64,000 bases of DNA from Mycolicibacterium iranicum (GCF_002101705.1 NZ_LQPC01000031.1:176642-240641); one strand, 5' to 3'. Counted from the first letter of the stretch, positions 1 through 13,244 are shown. Made by a program: numbers and translations. Notes: generated from the letters alone by a model not told the origin.

Positions 1-1865
<1,865 letters not shown>

Positions 1866-1866
1866 G

Positions 1867-3735
1867 TCATGCCCCCAATCGCGTCAGCAGATCTGACAAA
1901 GTCTGCACCGCATCGATTTTCGCGGTCACATGGCCGTCGGGTTTCGACGGCGCATCGGCGACCGCCTTCTCGGGGCCGGCGAGAAGGACGTATTTCACGC
2001 CTGCGGCCTTAGCGGCGTCGATCGCGGCCGAGGCCTCATCCGCGTAACGCTTGTCGGTGCCGCATACGACAGCCACCTCGGTGACCCCCGCCTCGGCGAC
2101 CGCGGCACCGATTCCCGATGCCTCGAGGGGGCCCGGGTTGACGGCCTCGATACCGCCGGACGCCATCAGGTTCGAGGTGAACGTGGTGCGGATGTTGTGC
2201 TCGGCAAGGGGTCCCAGCGGCAGCAACAGCGCCTTCGGGCGTGCGCCGTGTTTCTCCAGATATTCGTCGGAGCGGTTGCGCAGCGCTTCGAAGTCCGCGC
2301 CGTAACGTCGCACCGACGGCAGCGGACTTCCCTGCGGCAGAGGCACTTCCGAGAGATTCGGGAATTCGTTGACTCCGGTCACCGCAGTCCTGCGGTGCGC
2401 GATGTCGTCGGCCCGGCGCTGTGCGACCTCGGCGATCTGAGTGCCGATGTGCTCTCGTGCCGCCTCGAACCCACCCCTGGCTTCGATGTCCTGGAAGTGT
2501 GCCCAGGCCTGCTCGGCGAGCTCCCGGGTGAGGTCCTCCACGAACCAGGAACCGCCCGCGGGGTCCAGGACGCGGCCGATGTGCGACTCCTCCAGGAGAA
2601 GCAGCTGCGTGTTGCGGGCGATCCGGCGCGAGAAGCTGCGCGCAGTGCCGGGGAATCCGCCGTCGATCGCGACATCGAACGGATGCACCTGCACGATGTC
2701 GGCGCCACCGACGCCGGCCGCGAAGGCCGCCACGGTGGTGCGCAGCATGTTCACCCACGGATCGCGCTGGGACATCATCGGCAGCGACGTGGTCGCGATA
2801 ACGGTTGCGGCACCGGAGTCGGGATCGCCGACCACCTCGGCCACTCTGGCCCAGAGTTGACGTGCGGCACGTAGTTTCGCGATGGACTGGAATTGGTCAT
2901 CGTCAACGGCGAACCGGAAACTGATCAGGCCGAGCGCCGCGGAGGTGCTGAGCCCGGCGTCGACAAGATGCCTGAGGTAGGCCACGCCCGCCGCGACGGC
3001 AGCCCCCAGCTCCCAGGTCGCGTTGGCACCGAGATTGTGGAATGTGGGCCCGTCGACGGTGATCATCCGCACGTGCCCGTCGAATCCGAGAACCTGCTCC
3101 GCCCGTCCGACGACCTCCTCGAGACACGGCGCGGCGCGCCCGGCGAGCGGCGCGGTGAGCGGGTCCGCCGCGAGATCCACCGACAGCCGCGATCGCTGGT
3201 CGTCGTCGAGTCCCGCCAGCATGGCGAGCAGCTCCTCGAGCGTCGCGCCGTATGCCGCGCCATCGGTGTGCATCACGAGGGGCACCAGGTCGAGGTAGAC
3301 ACCGTCAAGGAGCGCAGGCAGCTCCGACGGCGCCACTGCGCCCTCGCCGATCCGCAGCACCAACGCGCTGATGCCTTCGGTGAGCCCGACCAGGATGGCG
3401 CCATTCGCCTCTGCCGCCGCAGACCCGTCTGCGGGGTAGACCTCGGCCACCTTCCAGCCGGCTTTGACGTCGCGCAGTGCGTCGCCGCCACGCACGAAGG
3501 GCCAACGGCCCGGCAGCGCGGGTTCGGTGAGATCGTCCCGGCTCGTGTAGAGCGGCCGGATGGGGAAACCGTCGTACGTCGGCGAGTCGAGCAGACGCTC
3601 AGGCTCGGTGCCCAGCTCGGCGGGGTCCTTCTTCGTTGTCTTCGCCAGCACGCCCGCCACGGCGGAGCGCCATCGGTCCAGATCGGAGTCGACTACACCT
3701 GCGGCAGCGCCGTCGCTGGGTTTCTGCACAGCCAT
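1867..3735 (-). CDS. mutA: Methylmalonyl-CoA mutase small subunit
   Basis: A 622-residue partner of MutB, of the usual length for the small subunit. It forms the heterodimer but does not itself catalyse the rearrangement. It has the MUT barrel (for example [23 protein letters not shown] near residue 235) followed by a degenerate B12-binding-like C-terminal domain (residues about 490 to 622, [24 protein letters not shown]). It starts with ATG at 3735 and is translationally close-coupled to mutB. It is divergent from the TVP38-family gene, with 99 bp between the starts. Synteny matches Rv1492 (mutA). The enzyme could supply or drain methylmalonyl-CoA, the extender of Mas-like polyketide synthases such as the one at 37-43 kb; that link is inference. 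Confidence 0.96.
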   Translation of the reverse strand: MAVQKPSDGAAAGVVDSDLDRWRSAVAGVLAKTTKKDPAELGTEPERLLDSPTYDGFPIRPLYTSRDDLTEPALPGRWPFVRGGDALRDVKAGWKVAEVYPADGSAAAEANGAILVGLTEGISALVLRIGEGAVAPSELPALLDGVYLDLVPLVMHTDGAAYGATLEELLAMLAGLDDDQRSRLSVDLAADPLTAPLAGRAAPCLEEVVGRAEQVLGFDGHVRMITVDGPTFHNLGANATWELGAAVAAGVAYLRHLVDAGLSTSAALGLISFRFAVDDDQFQSIAKLRAARQLWARVAEVVGDPDSGAATVIATTSLPMMSQRDPWVNMLRTTVAAFAAGVGGADIVQVHPFDVAIDGGFPGTARSFSRRIARNTQLLLLEESHIGRVLDPAGGSWFVEDLTRELAEQAWAHFQDIEARGGFEAAREHIGTQIAEVAQRRADDIAHRRTAVTGVNEFPNLSEVPLPQGSPLPSVRRYGADFEALRNRSDEYLEKHGARPKALLLPLGPLAEHNIRTTFTSNLMASGGIEAVNPGPLEASGIGAAVAEAGVTEVAVVCGTDKRYADEASAAIDAAKAAGVKYVLLAGPEKAVADAPSKPDGHVTAKIDAVQTLSDLLTRLGA

Positions 3736-3834
3736 CAGGCTAAATGATGAGGCTCACATCAGCGTGCGCCGGTGTGCAGATTCCACACTGCGCCAACGGG
3801 GTGGGTTTGCTCCCGGCCCGTATTGTCAGTAACC

Positions 3835-4542
3835 GTGAAATCCGTAGTCAGCACGCTTCGTACCGTGAGAGCCGCGGTTGTCGCCACGCTGAAGACGGTG
3901 CCACCGACCCGACTGGCGGCCGTCGCGTCGGCCATTGTGATTCTCGTCGCAATCGCGATGCTGGTCCCGTTCCCGACGGCGCTCCAACTTCGGGACTGGG
4001 CCACCTCTGCGGGACCTTGGTTCCCTCTGGTGTTCTTCGCCGCGCATGTGGTGATGACGGTTTTTCCGTTCCCGCGCACCGCGTTCACCTTGGCCGCCGG
4101 TCTGCTGTTCGGACCCGTTCTGGGCATTCCCATCGCGGTCGCCGCCAGCACCGTCAGCGCGGTCATCGCGCTGCTGCTGGTCCGGATCGCGGGTTGGCAG
4201 GTCAGCCGGCTCGTCTCCCACCCGCGCGTCGACGCGATCGACCGGCGTCTGCGCGAACGCGGCTGGCCCGTGGTGCTGGCGACACGGCTCATCCCGGCGG
4301 TGCCATTCTCGGTCCTCAACTACGCCGCCGGCGCATCCTCGATACGGGTGCTCCCCTATACGTTGGCCACCTTCGTCGGCGTGCTGCCCGGGACGGCGGC
4401 CATCGTCATTCTGGGCGATGCGCTGACCGGCCAGGTCAGCCCCGCGCTGCTGGTCGTCTCGATGTGTACCGCGGGAATGGGTGTGGCGGGGCTGATCGTC
4501 GAAATCAGGTCGCACCGCCGCGACCGCCTCAGCGCGTCTTAG
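3835..4542 (+). CDS. TVP38/TMEM64 (DedA/SNARE-associated) family membrane protein
   Basis: Integral membrane protein of 235 residues. After a short basic N-terminus there are hydrophobic helices at roughly 25-45, 60-85 and 95-120, the family region with FPFPRTAFTLAAGLLFGPVLG, and a second half with RLIPAVPFSVLNYAAGAS, which is typical of the VTT/TVP38 domain. I chose the GTG at 3835; the open frame extends upstream to 3772, but that would add unconserved sequence. The 3' end overlaps the convergent DoxX gene by 14 bp. It is syntenic with Rv1491c. The family is linked to lipid scrambling or membrane trafficking; the substrate here is unknown. Confidence 0.85.
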   Translation: MKSVVSTLRTVRAAVVATLKTVPPTRLAAVASAIVILVAIAMLVPFPTALQLRDWATSAGPWFPLVFFAAHVVMTVFPFPRTAFTLAAGLLFGPVLGIPIAVAASTVSAVIALLLVRIAGWQVSRLVSHPRVDAIDRRLRERGWPVVLATRLIPAVPFSVLNYAAGASSIRVLPYTLATFVGVLPGTAAIVILGDALTGQVSPALLVVSMCTAGMGVAGLIVEIRSHRRDRLSAS

Positions 4543-4891
4543 TTTCGGGACCTTTCACGGTCATCGCGCCGAACAGGGCGAGCAACGACGACGCCGCGAC
4601 CAGACCCGGGCTCCAGTCTTTGGCGCGGACATGCGAACCCACGGCCAGCACGAAATAGACGGTCAGCATGAACGTCGTCAGCCTCGCCAGCGCAGGAAAC
4701 CGGAACACCGACAGCAGCCCGATCGCACTGGCCGCTTTCACGACGGGGATCAGCGGCCGCACCTCTTCGGGAAGCCCGACATCGTCGAAGGCCTTCTTGA
4801 TGGGCGGAATCTCCTTCGCGCAGGCGACCGCATCGGCGACCTGCATCAGCGCCAACACCGAATAGGTACGCGGCGACGTCAGTGCGGTCAC
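4529..4891 (-). CDS. DoxX-like small membrane protein
   Basis: 120 residues with four predicted hydrophobic stretches and the DoxX-like layout: VADAVACAKEIPPIKKAFDDVGLPEEVRPLIPVVKAASAIGL, then two C-terminal helices. It starts with GTG at 4891 inside the stop codon of the upstream SPFH gene (GTGA overlap), which indicates translational coupling. DoxX-like proteins are membrane proteins of poorly defined redox or detoxification roles; no catalytic residues can be pointed to here. It converges on and slightly overlaps the TVP38-family gene. Confidence 0.75.
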   Translation of the reverse strand: MTALTSPRTYSVLALMQVADAVACAKEIPPIKKAFDDVGLPEEVRPLIPVVKAASAIGLLSVFRFPALARLTTFMLTVYFVLAVGSHVRAKDWSPGLVAASSLLALFGAMTVKGPETKTR

Positions 4892-6111
4892 TGTCCCGGC
4901 GCCCCATGACGCCCGACGGGGGGCTGCTGCTGGGAGTAGTCGGTCGCCGGCGGTTGCGCTTGCTGCGACAGCGGCGGGTACTGCGGCGGTCCATCAAGTG
5001 AACCCGCCACCGGCGTTCTGGCTTCTGCGACCGCTTGGGCCACTGCCTGTGCGATCTCGGGATCGGTCTGGGTGTTGAACCATTCCGCCACCTCAGCCGA
5101 ATCATCCTCCGGCGCCGGCAGGTCCTCCTCCACCGGCGACGGGGTGTAGCGGAACACTCCGTCGGAGCCGGGCGCGCCCAGCATCTTGGTAAAGCCCTCC
5201 AGGGCCGATCCGAAATCGCTGGGGACGAGCCAGACCTTGTTGGCTTCGCCCTTGGCCATCTGGGGCAGGGTCTGCAGATACTGGTAGGCCAGCATCTCCG
5301 GGGTCGGCCTACCGCGCTTGATCGCGGCGAACGTCTTCTCGATGGCCTTGGCCTGGCCCTGCGCCTGAAGATAGGACGCTGCACGCTCACCCTGGGCCCG
5401 CAGCATCCGGGACTGCCGATCGGCTTCGGCGGCGAGGATGGCGGCCTGCTTGGCGCCCTCGGCTGCGAGGATCTGCGCCTGCTTCTGGCCTTCGGCCTGC
5501 TTGATCGAGGCTTCGCGGTTGCCTTCGGCGGTCAGGATCATGGCGCGCTTCTCGCGGTCGGCGCGCATCTGCTTTTCCATCGAATCCTGAATCGAGGGTG
5601 GCGGATCGATGCTGCGAAGCTCGACGCGGGCGACGCGCAACCCCCATCGGCCGGTGGCCTCGTCGAGCACCCCGCGCAGCTGGCCGTTGATCGAATCACG
5701 CGATGTCAGCGTCTGTTCGAGGGTCATGCCGCCGACGACGTTGCGCAGCGTGGTGGTGGTCAGCTGTTCGACGCCCACGATGTAGTTGCTGATTTGATAG
5801 ACGGCGGCCTGCGGATTGGTGACCTGGAAGTAGACGACGGTGTCGATGTTGACCGTGAGGTTGTCCTCGGTGATCACCGGTTGCGGTGGGAACGAGACGA
5901 CGCGCTCGCGCAGATCGACCCGGGCGCGGATCTTGTCGACGAACGGCAGTAGCAGCGTGAGCTGGCCGGACACCGTCTTGCTGTAGCGGCCCAGGCGCTC
6001 GATGACCGCGGCCTCGGCTTGCGGGATCAGCGCCACCGATTTCGCGACGATGACGACAGCGAACAGTACGAGCACCGCCAGCAGGACCAACCCTGCGATG
6101 GCACCATCCAC
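4888..6111 (-). CDS. SPFH/Band 7 (stomatin/QmcA-like) membrane protein
   Basis: 407 residues with an N-terminal membrane segment (about 5-27), the SPFH/PHB domain (AVIERLGRYSKTVSGQLTLLLPFVDKIRARVDLRERVV and following, to about 190), an alanine/glutamate/lysine-rich coiled coil (about 190-265) and a low-complexity proline/glutamine-rich tail. Such proteins scaffold membrane microdomains and often control membrane proteases. It starts with GTG at 6111 behind AGAAGGAG. The NfeD-like gene lies immediately upstream (15 bp), the classical SPFH-NfeD pairing. It corresponds in position to Rv1488. Confidence 0.9.
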   Translation of the reverse strand: MDGAIAGLVLLAVLVLFAVVIVAKSVALIPQAEAAVIERLGRYSKTVSGQLTLLLPFVDKIRARVDLRERVVSFPPQPVITEDNLTVNIDTVVYFQVTNPQAAVYQISNYIVGVEQLTTTTLRNVVGGMTLEQTLTSRDSINGQLRGVLDEATGRWGLRVARVELRSIDPPPSIQDSMEKQMRADREKRAMILTAEGNREASIKQAEGQKQAQILAAEGAKQAAILAAEADRQSRMLRAQGERAASYLQAQGQAKAIEKTFAAIKRGRPTPEMLAYQYLQTLPQMAKGEANKVWLVPSDFGSALEGFTKMLGAPGSDGVFRYTPSPVEEDLPAPEDDSAEVAEWFNTQTDPEIAQAVAQAVAEARTPVAGSLDGPPQYPPLSQQAQPPATDYSQQQPPVGRHGAPGQ

Positions 6112-6126
6112 GACAGGACTCCTTCT

Positions 6127-6561
6127 CTAGATGACTTTCGAGACGACCGCGGTGGCTCCGTCGATGTGCACGACGGTTACCTGGTCTCCGACTTCGTAGA
6201 CATCGTTCTCGTTGTACGGGCGCGCCGTCCAGACTTCGCCGTCGAGCTTGACCTGGCCGGTGTGCTGGCCGACGCGGTCGAGGACGAGCGCACTCTTGCC
6301 CTCGAGAGCCTTCGCCGGTTCGGGAAGCCCCTTGCCCGACTGCATCCGGCGACGCAGTGCGGGACGGACACCCACCAGAAGAAGCACCGACACGAGCAGA
6401 AAGACGACACCGTCGGCCCAGAGCGGCCAGTCCAGCAGGAAGCTGGAGCCGGCAGCGGCGAGCGCACCACCGCTGAGCATCAGCAGGAACAGGTCACCGG
6501 TCAGCGCCTCGGCGCCTGCGAGCGCAAGCGATGCGATCAGCCAGATCAATGCGACAGGCAT
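6127..6561 (-). CDS. NfeD-like membrane protein
   Basis: 144 residues: two or three N-terminal transmembrane helices (about 1-75) followed by a soluble OB-fold-like C-terminal domain (GKSALVLDRVGQHTGQVKLDGEVWTARP, about 85-140) characteristic of short NfeD proteins. It is the first gene of a transcription unit with the SPFH and DoxX genes and starts with ATG at 6561. It is thought to act with the SPFH partner in membrane organisation. It is divergent from the hypothetical gene starting at 6621, leaving only 59 bp for both promoters. Confidence 0.88.
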   Translation of the reverse strand: MPVALIWLIASLALAGAEALTGDLFLLMLSGGALAAAGSSFLLDWPLWADGVVFLLVSVLLLVGVRPALRRRMQSGKGLPEPAKALEGKSALVLDRVGQHTGQVKLDGEVWTARPYNENDVYEVGDQVTVVHIDGATAVVSKVI

Positions 6562-6620
6562 GCCGCCAGCCTATCGCGCAGCCGACTGGATGAGCCGGTA
6601 ACAACTACACTTGCGCCATC

Positions 6621-7490
6621 ATGTGGTGCCCGAGTGTTTCGCTGACCGTGTGGACGAATGCCTGGCTGGCAGGCGCCGCCGCTCCCGACGATGTGTTGGA
6701 CGCGTTATCCCTCTGGACGCCAAGGCATTCAGTGACGGCATACGACTCGGCCGCTGCGGAGCGAACCGGATTGTCGTGGCCGGACCTCGACGATGCGGCA
6801 TCGGTGTCGCTGTTGCAGACGGTGCGTACGGCGGCCGCCCACGCGGGCTCACAGCCGGCGATCTCGCTGGCCCTCCCTGTTCCCGGCGACGTTCGCGGGC
6901 TTCCGCCGAACACCCAGTTCGGACGTGACGCCGTCGCCGCGGGTGAAGCGGTGATCGTGACGGGGCCGAGCGGCGCGATCGGCCTCGTCCCGGACTTCGA
7001 GTATCAGGACAGCTATCCCGACGCGTTCGATCCCGACGACGACTACGAGTACGAGGCCGAGCTCACCGGCCTGTCGTGGACGGTCTATTCGTTTTCGTCG
7101 GCACCGCCGGCCGGCCATTTCGATCTCGGCGACGCCGAATACCAGCTGCGCGACGCGGTGCGTTCGGCCGCAGACGCGCTGGGTGCGTTGCGGGCCGGCG
7201 CCTCCGCGGGTGATGTCGGCGATCCGCGCAGGCTCGTCGAGCAGGTCCTGGACGCCACCAGGGCCCATCGGGTGCCCGACCATGCCCCGACGCGCGCGGC
7301 GCGGGTGCTGGAGAACGCGGCCCACGTCGACGCGATCATCACTGTCAGCTCGGGATTGATTCCGATCGGATTGCAGAGTTCGTCGGAGGTTCAGCTGGCC
7401 AGCGACGCGCTTCGCCCGCTCACGTCGGTGGTGCGCTCGGCGCGATTGGCGGCAGTCGACGCGATCCTGCACTCAGCCTGGCAGGGCTAG
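6621..7490 (+). CDS. Conserved mycobacterial protein of unknown function (Rv1486c-like)
   Basis: 289 residues, acidic, with no signal peptide or membrane segment. Visible features are a repeated alanine-rich N-terminal region, a highly acidic loop ([14 protein letters not shown] near 135) and a long helical C-terminus. I know no enzymatic motif for it. It occupies the Rv1486c position between nfeD and hemH and ends with a 4-bp tail-to-tail overlap with hemH. It starts with ATG at 6621; earlier in-frame starts would run into the nfeD promoter region. Confidence 0.75.
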   Translation: MWCPSVSLTVWTNAWLAGAAAPDDVLDALSLWTPRHSVTAYDSAAAERTGLSWPDLDDAASVSLLQTVRTAAAHAGSQPAISLALPVPGDVRGLPPNTQFGRDAVAAGEAVIVTGPSGAIGLVPDFEYQDSYPDAFDPDDDYEYEAELTGLSWTVYSFSSAPPAGHFDLGDAEYQLRDAVRSAADALGALRAGASAGDVGDPRRLVEQVLDATRAHRVPDHAPTRAARVLENAAHVDAIITVSSGLIPIGLQSSSEVQLASDALRPLTSVVRSARLAAVDAILHSAWQG

Positions 7491-8518
7491 ACGCCACACG
7501 CTGAGGTGCACGGGGCGCCGTTGACGCTGCAGCCGTAACCGGGCACCGCAGCGGGGTTTTCGACGCGCAACGGGGTCCGGTCGAGGCGCATCTCGTCGAC
7601 GAGATCGACGACGAGTTGAGCGAACCTGGGCTGCGCGTTGGGCGTGGACGCCCGGGCAAAAGCGATCCCCGCGGCCGCGGCCTGATCGGCGAGCTCGTTG
7701 TCGAGATCCCACACGACCTCGATGTGATCAGCGACGAAACCGACCGGACACACGATCACGGCTTTGGCGCCGTTGGCGGCCAGGCTGTCCAGGTGGTCCC
7801 CGACGTCGGGCTCCAGCCACGGCACCTGCGGCGGACCCGAACGCGACTGCCACACCTGGTCGTAGTCGCGGTAACCGGCCGCGGCTGCCACCAGAGCCGC
7901 GGTGTAACCGACCTGACGCTCGTAAAGATCTGGGCCGCAACGGGATGCGGCACGCAGCGGGATCGAGTGCGCGGTGAACACGAGTCGCGCCTGCCCCCGG
8001 AGCTCTTCGGGAAGCGTGGCGGCGGCATCGGCGATCGCATCGGCGAACATCTGGATCAACAGCGGGTGATCGAAATACTGTCGCAGCTTCACCAGCTCGG
8101 GCGCTTCGGGACCGGCGGCCTCGCGACCGCGCGCGATGTCCTCCTGATACTGCGTGCACCCGGAGTATCCGCCCCACGCCGATGTAGCGAATACTGCTGC
8201 GCGGCGAATCCCCTTGTCGCGCATCGTTGCAACGGTGTCCTCGATGAACGGCTCCCAGTTGCGGTTGCCGAAGTAGACCGGCAGTTCCCTCCCACGGCGC
8301 GCCAGCTCGGCCTCGATCGAGATGATCAGCTCGCGGTTGATGCCGTTGATAGGCGAGACTCCCCCGAAGTGCAGGTAGTGCTCAGCCACGGATTCCAGCC
8401 GCTCCCTGGGGATTCCGCGCCCCCTGGTGACATTCTCCAGGAACGGCATGACCTGCTCGGGACCTTCGGGACCCCCGAACGACAGGAGCAGTAGCGCATC
8501 GAAATGCTGGGACTCCAT
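7487..8518 (-). CDS. hemH: Ferrochelatase (coproporphyrin/protoporphyrin ferrochelatase)
   Basis: Inserts Fe2+ into the porphyrin in the late steps of heme synthesis. The 343 residues show the N-terminal [21 protein letters not shown], the active-site histidine segment [13 protein letters not shown] (about 180) and the [18 protein letters not shown] region (about 260-275). The C-terminus carries three cysteines ([15 protein letters not shown]), and another Cys follows the active-site loop ([11 protein letters not shown]); this is the pattern of ferrochelatases with a [2Fe-2S] cluster, known from M. tuberculosis. It starts at ATG 8518 directly after the inhA stop codon, so it is the last gene of a fabG1-inhA-hemH operon. 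Confidence 0.96.
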   Translation of the reverse strand: MESQHFDALLLLSFGGPEGPEQVMPFLENVTRGRGIPRERLESVAEHYLHFGGVSPINGINRELIISIEAELARRGRELPVYFGNRNWEPFIEDTVATMRDKGIRRAAVFATSAWGGYSGCTQYQEDIARGREAAGPEAPELVKLRQYFDHPLLIQMFADAIADAAATLPEELRGQARLVFTAHSIPLRAASRCGPDLYERQVGYTAALVAAAAGYRDYDQVWQSRSGPPQVPWLEPDVGDHLDSLAANGAKAVIVCPVGFVADHIEVVWDLDNELADQAAAAGIAFARASTPNAQPRFAQLVVDLVDEMRLDRTPLRVENPAAVPGYGCSVNGAPCTSACGV

Positions 8519-9328
8519 TTACAGCAGCTGGGTGCTTGCGCCGCCGTCGGCGTAGATCACGGTTCCGGTGGTCGCAGGCAGCCAGTCGGACAGCAAGGCG
8601 CACACGGTCTTTGCGACGGGCGTGGGATCCTTCATGTTCCAGCCCAGCGGAGCGCGCTGATCCCAGCCCTCTTCGAGCAGCTGCATCTGCGCGCCCGCCT
8701 CGTCGCCCAGCGCCCCACCGACGATCGCACTCATCGCCAAGGTCCGGATCGGGCCTGCGGCAACGAGATTGGAACGCACGCCGACCTTGCCCGCCTCGCG
8801 GGCGACGAAGCGGTTGACCGATTCCAGCGCGCTCTTGGCCACCGTCATCCAGTTGTAGGCAGGCATGGCGCGGGTCGGATCGAAGTCCATCCCGACGATG
8901 CCACCGCCGGGGTTCATGATCGGCAGCACCGCCTTGGCCAGCGACGCGTACGAATACGCGGAAATGTGAATGCCTTTGGCGACATCCTCGTACGGTGCGT
9001 CGAAGAACGGGTTGATACCCATGCCGGTCTGCGGCATGAAGCCGATCGAATGCACGACGCCGTCGAGTTTGTTGCCCGCACCGATCACCTCGGAGATGCG
9101 GTCGGCCAGGGTGTCGAGGTGCTTGTCGTCCTGAACGTCGAGTTCGAGTAGTGGCGGCTTGGACGGCAGCCGGTCGAGGATGCGCTCGATGAGCCGCAAC
9201 CGGTTGAAGCCCGTGCAGATCACTTCGGCGCCCGCCTCCTGGGCGACCTTGGCGATGTAGAACGCGATCGAGCTGTCGGTGATGATCCCCGTTACGAGGA
9301 TGCGCTTACCTTCCAGGAACCCAGTCAT
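8519..9328 (-). CDS. inhA: NADH-dependent enoyl-ACP reductase (FAS-II)
   Basis: Reduces trans-2-enoyl-ACP in mycolic-acid chain elongation and is the isoniazid/ethionamide target. It has 269 residues, the family length. The nucleotide-binding Gly-rich segment [12 protein letters not shown] is present (as [11 protein letters not shown], residues 13-23), as are the catalytic Tyr158 and Lys165 (AYNWMTVAK). At positions linked to drug resistance in M. tuberculosis the residues are the wild-type Ile21, Ile47 and Ser94. It starts with ATG at 9328, 21 bp after fabG1. Confidence 0.98.
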   Translation of the reverse strand: MTGFLEGKRILVTGIITDSSIAFYIAKVAQEAGAEVICTGFNRLRLIERILDRLPSKPPLLELDVQDDKHLDTLADRISEVIGAGNKLDGVVHSIGFMPQTGMGINPFFDAPYEDVAKGIHISAYSYASLAKAVLPIMNPGGGIVGMDFDPTRAMPAYNWMTVAKSALESVNRFVAREAGKVGVRSNLVAAGPIRTLAMSAIVGGALGDEAGAQMQLLEEGWDQRAPLGWNMKDPTPVAKTVCALLSDWLPATTGTVIYADGGASTQLL

Positions 9329-9349
9329 GTCAGTCCTTTTCCGATTCTC

Positions 9350-10096
<747 letters not shown>

Positions 10097-10124
10097 TCAT
10101 TGCCAAGAAATCGCCTTACACAGA

Positions 10125-11132
10125 TCAGTTGGGCAGTCGGCGGTTGATCAACAGTGCACCGAGTGCGGCCGCGGCGAGGACGACGGCGCCCAGCCGCAGC
10201 CAGCCGACGCTGGCATCGCCCTTGATCGTCTCGTAGCCGATCTGTTCCTGGAGGTTGGTGAACACTTCCTTGAGTTGTTCGAGACTCGACGCCGTGAACG
10301 CCTCGCCGCCGGAGAGGTCGGCGATCTTCTTGAGCATCTCGTCGTCGACGGGAACCGGCTGCCGCTGGTCATTGATCTCCACGTAGCCGTACGGCGTTCC
10401 GAACGAGACTGTGGAGATCGGCACGCCCTGGTCCTTGGCCGTGCGCGCCGCGGTGTAGGCACCCTTGGGGTTGTCCGGGTTGGACGGAACCGTTTCCTTA
10501 CCGTCGGACATCAACACGACGCGGGCGGGCGGCGGCTCGTCACCGCCGCCGATCACCGCACCGACCGTGGCGATGGCCTGGAGCGCGGTGAAGATGCCCT
10601 CACCGGTGGCGGTGCGGTCGGCGAGCTGGAGCTTGTCGATCGCCGTCTTGGTGGATTCGCGGTTGGTGGTCGGTGAGACGAGCACCGTCGCCGTGCCGGC
10701 GTAGGCGATCAGACCCAGGTTGATTCCGGGTGTCAGCTGGTCGGCGAACTGCTTGGCTGCTTCCTGCGCAGCTGTCAGGCGGTTCGGCTCGACGTCGGTC
10801 GCACGCATGGACTGGGACACGTCGATCACAAGCATCACCACGGCGCGGTTGCGCGGAATGCGCACATCATGGGTGGGTCCCGCCATCGCGATCGTGAACG
10901 ACACCAGCGACAGGATCAGCAGCACGGCCGGCAGATGGCGCAGACGGCTGGGCCGCTTGGGCGCGACGCTTTCCAGCAGCTCCATGTTCGCAAAGCGCAG
11001 CATCCGCTTGTGACGCGACAGCGAAACCACGACGTAGAGCGCGATCAGCCCGATGACGACAAGGAAGAAGAGGAAGAACCAGGGGTGTTCGAAACCCGAG
11101 AGCGACATGGGTCCGAGCAACGGTAAAGTCAT
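10125..11132 (-). CDS. VWA-domain membrane protein (Rv1481-like, BatA family)
   Basis: 335 residues: an N-terminal helix (about 17-37), a second near 65-85, then a von Willebrand A domain with an intact MIDAS motif (DVSQSM, about residue 104) and later a DGKET loop, and a C-terminal membrane anchor (about 308-328). This is the BatA-like topology that accompanies MoxR ATPases. It starts with ATG at 11132, 27 bp after the DUF58 gene. With MoxR and DUF58 it is expected to form a chaperone-like metal-ion-dependent system at the membrane. Confidence 0.92.
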   Translation of the reverse strand: MTLPLLGPMSLSGFEHPWFFLFFLVVIGLIALYVVVSLSRHKRMLRFANMELLESVAPKRPSRLRHLPAVLLILSLVSFTIAMAGPTHDVRIPRNRAVVMLVIDVSQSMRATDVEPNRLTAAQEAAKQFADQLTPGINLGLIAYAGTATVLVSPTTNRESTKTAIDKLQLADRTATGEGIFTALQAIATVGAVIGGGDEPPPARVVLMSDGKETVPSNPDNPKGAYTAARTAKDQGVPISTVSFGTPYGYVEINDQRQPVPVDDEMLKKIADLSGGEAFTASSLEQLKEVFTNLQEQIGYETIKGDASVGWLRLGAVVLAAAALGALLINRRLPN

Positions 11133-11159
11133 GCGTTACTTGCCATTTCGTCGTCGTTT

Positions 11160-12101
11160 TTAGCGGGCCAGGGCGCCGCGGCGTCTACTCGCCACAAACC
11201 GCACCACATCGGCGATCCAGTCCCGATCAGTCCTCAGCGTCAGCAGCGGCGCATCGCAACGGCGCAGCGTGCGCGCGACATCTGCCCGGTGGGCCGCAGC
11301 AGCCTGCTCGAAGTCGGCGCGCAAGCGTTCGTCGATCGTGAACTCGCGGGTGCGGCCGGTTTCGGTGTCCTGCAGGATGACATCCCCGACCGCGGGAAGT
11401 TCGACGTCGCGCGGATCGAGGATCTCGATGCCGAGCACCTCGTGCCGGCCTGCGATGGCGCGTAGCGGACGCATCCAATTGATCGGCCCGAGGAAGTCGC
11501 TGATGATCACCGCCATCCCGCGCCGGCGCTCGGGCCTGCGTAGGGAGTCGATCGCCGCGGCGAGGTCACCGCGGACGCCGGGGGGCGCCTTCGGCATGGT
11601 GGCGATGGTGCGCAGCAGCTCCTGCTCGTGCATCCGCCCAGACAGCGCGGGGACGCGGCGCACGGTCTCGCCGTTGGCGACAATCGCCCCGATCCGGTTA
11701 CCGCCACCACTGTTGAGGAACGCGATCGACGCCGCGGCGGCCACCGCGAGATCGCGCTTCTCACACCCTGCGGTGCCGAAGTCCAGGCTGGCCGACACGT
11801 CGACCACCAGCCACGTCTCCAATTCGCGGTCGGCGATCATTTGGCGCACGTGGGGATGGGTGGTGCGCGCGGTGACCGACCAATCCATCCGGCGGACGTC
11901 GTCACCCGGCTGGTAGACGCGCGACTCACCCGGCTCTGATCCCGGCCCCGGTAGCAGGCCCAGATGGTCGCCGTGCAGCACGCCGTCGAGCTTGCGCCGC
12001 ACCGTCAGCTCGAGTTTGCGCAGCGCTGCCGTCAGCGCCGGGTCGCGGATCTCCCCCCGCTTCATCGACGGGAGGTCTACGGAGCGAGTTGACCGTGTCA
12101 A
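11160..12101 (-). CDS. DUF58 protein of the MoxR system (Rv1480-like)
   Basis: 313 residues with the DUF58 signature SRVYQPGDDVRRMDWSVTAR (about 60-80) and a VWA-like fold starting at VVDVSASLDFG (about 100). It starts with TTG at 12101, 3 bp after the moxR stop; an internal ATG at 12065 would shorten it by 12 residues. DUF58 proteins are routinely encoded between MoxR and VWA-domain proteins and are thought to be client or adaptor proteins. There is no signal peptide. In M. tuberculosis the orthologue has been tied to acid-stress survival together with MoxR1. Confidence 0.92.
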   Translation of the reverse strand: MTRSTRSVDLPSMKRGEIRDPALTAALRKLELTVRRKLDGVLHGDHLGLLPGPGSEPGESRVYQPGDDVRRMDWSVTARTTHPHVRQMIADRELETWLVVDVSASLDFGTAGCEKRDLAVAAAASIAFLNSGGGNRIGAIVANGETVRRVPALSGRMHEQELLRTIATMPKAPPGVRGDLAAAIDSLRRPERRRGMAVIISDFLGPINWMRPLRAIAGRHEVLGIEILDPRDVELPAVGDVILQDTETGRTREFTIDERLRADFEQAAAAHRADVARTLRRCDAPLLTLRTDRDWIADVVRFVASRRRGALAR

Positions 12102-12104
12102 AGG

Positions 12105-13244
12105 TCAGCGACCGCTCGCCGCTGCCGCGGCGGCCGGCACGACGGGCGGGACCGAATGGCCTTGCTGCGGAATCGCATTCACCTGTGGCAACGCGACTGT
12201 CTGCAGGATGCGGTTGACGACCGTCTCGGAGGAGATCTCGTCGGCCAGCGCGTCGTAGGTGAGGACAAGCCGGTGACGCAGCACGTCGGGGATGATCTCC
12301 ACGACGTCCTGCGGGATCACGTAATCACGACCGCGCACCAGCGCGAGTGCCCGGGACGCGGCGATGATGCCGAGCGACGCACGCGGCGAGGCGCCGTAAG
12401 CGATCCAGGCCTTCGCGTCGGGCATGCCGAACTTCTCGGGCTCGCGCGTTGCCGTCACGATACGCACGACGTAGTCGACGAGCGCGTGGTGGACGAAGTT
12501 GTTCGCGGCGACGTCTTGGAGGCGAAGCAGGTCGCCCGTGGTGAGGATGCCCTTGGGCTCGGGCGGTTTGACACCCATCCGGTAGATTATCTCGCGCTCT
12601 TCTTCCGGCGAGGGATAGTCCACGTTGAGCTTGAACAGGAAGCGGTCGCGCTGCGCTTCCGGCAGCTGGTAGACGCCCTCCTGCTCGATCGGGTTCTGCG
12701 TCGCCATCACCAGGAACGGGCTGGGCAGCGGGAAGGTCTTGCCGCCGATCGAGATCTTGCGCTCGGCCATGACCTCCAGCAGTGCCGACTGCACCTTCGC
12801 GGGCGCACGGTTGATCTCATCGGCGAGCAGGAAGTTCACCACGACGGGGCCGAGTTCGATGTCGAACTCTTCCTTGCCCTGGCGGTAGATGCGGGTGCCG
12901 ACGATGTCGGTGGGCACCAGGTCGGGGGTGAACTGGATACGCGCGAACGTGCCGCCGACGACCTTGGCGAAGGTTTCGACCGCCAGCGTCTTGGCGACAC
13001 CGGGTACACCTTCGAGCAGGACGTGGCCCTTGGCGAGCAGCCCGACCAACATGCGCTCGACGAGCTGGTCCTGGCCGACGATGATCCGCTTGACCTCGAA
13101 GATCGCGCGCTCGAGCGTGTGCACCTCGTTCTGCAGACCGCCATTGGAACTCGGGGCCGCGTGGGCTCCCGCGGAATAGCCCGGGGCGGGGGCCTGTCCG
13201 GGAAATCCTCCAGCGCCCTGCGGCGGTCCACTCGGTGAGGTCAT
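12105..13244 (-). CDS. moxR1: MoxR-family AAA+ ATPase
   Basis: 379 residues. After a proline/glycine-rich N-terminus comes the AAA+ core: Walker A GVPGVAKTLAVE (about 75), Walker B LLADEINRAP (about 137), sensor 1 MATQNPIEQEG (about 175) and the lid domain. MoxR ATPases help assemble or activate protein complexes with VWA-domain partners, which are the next two genes. The ATG at 13244 has a good ribosome site (GGAAGGA); an in-frame codon 6 residues upstream is not needed. It is first gene of the moxR1-DUF58-VWA unit, perhaps extending into fabG1-inhA-hemH. Confidence 0.94.
   Translation of the reverse strand: MTSPSGPPQGAGGFPGQAPAPGYSAGAHAAPSSNGGLQNEVHTLERAIFEVKRIIVGQDQLVERMLVGLLAKGHVLLEGVPGVAKTLAVETFAKVVGGTFARIQFTPDLVPTDIVGTRIYRQGKEEFDIELGPVVVNFLLADEINRAPAKVQSALLEVMAERKISIGGKTFPLPSPFLVMATQNPIEQEGVYQLPEAQRDRFLFKLNVDYPSPEEEREIIYRMGVKPPEPKGILTTGDLLRLQDVAANNFVHHALVDYVVRIVTATREPEKFGMPDAKAWIAYGASPRASLGIIAASRALALVRGRDYVIPQDVVEIIPDVLRHRLVLTYDALADEISSETVVNRILQTVALPQVNAIPQQGHSVPPVVPAAAAAASGR

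Noticed and set aside
1867..3834. B12 riboswitch upstream of mutA
   Set aside because: Only 99 bp separate mutA from the divergent gene and no B12-box-like element was recognised.
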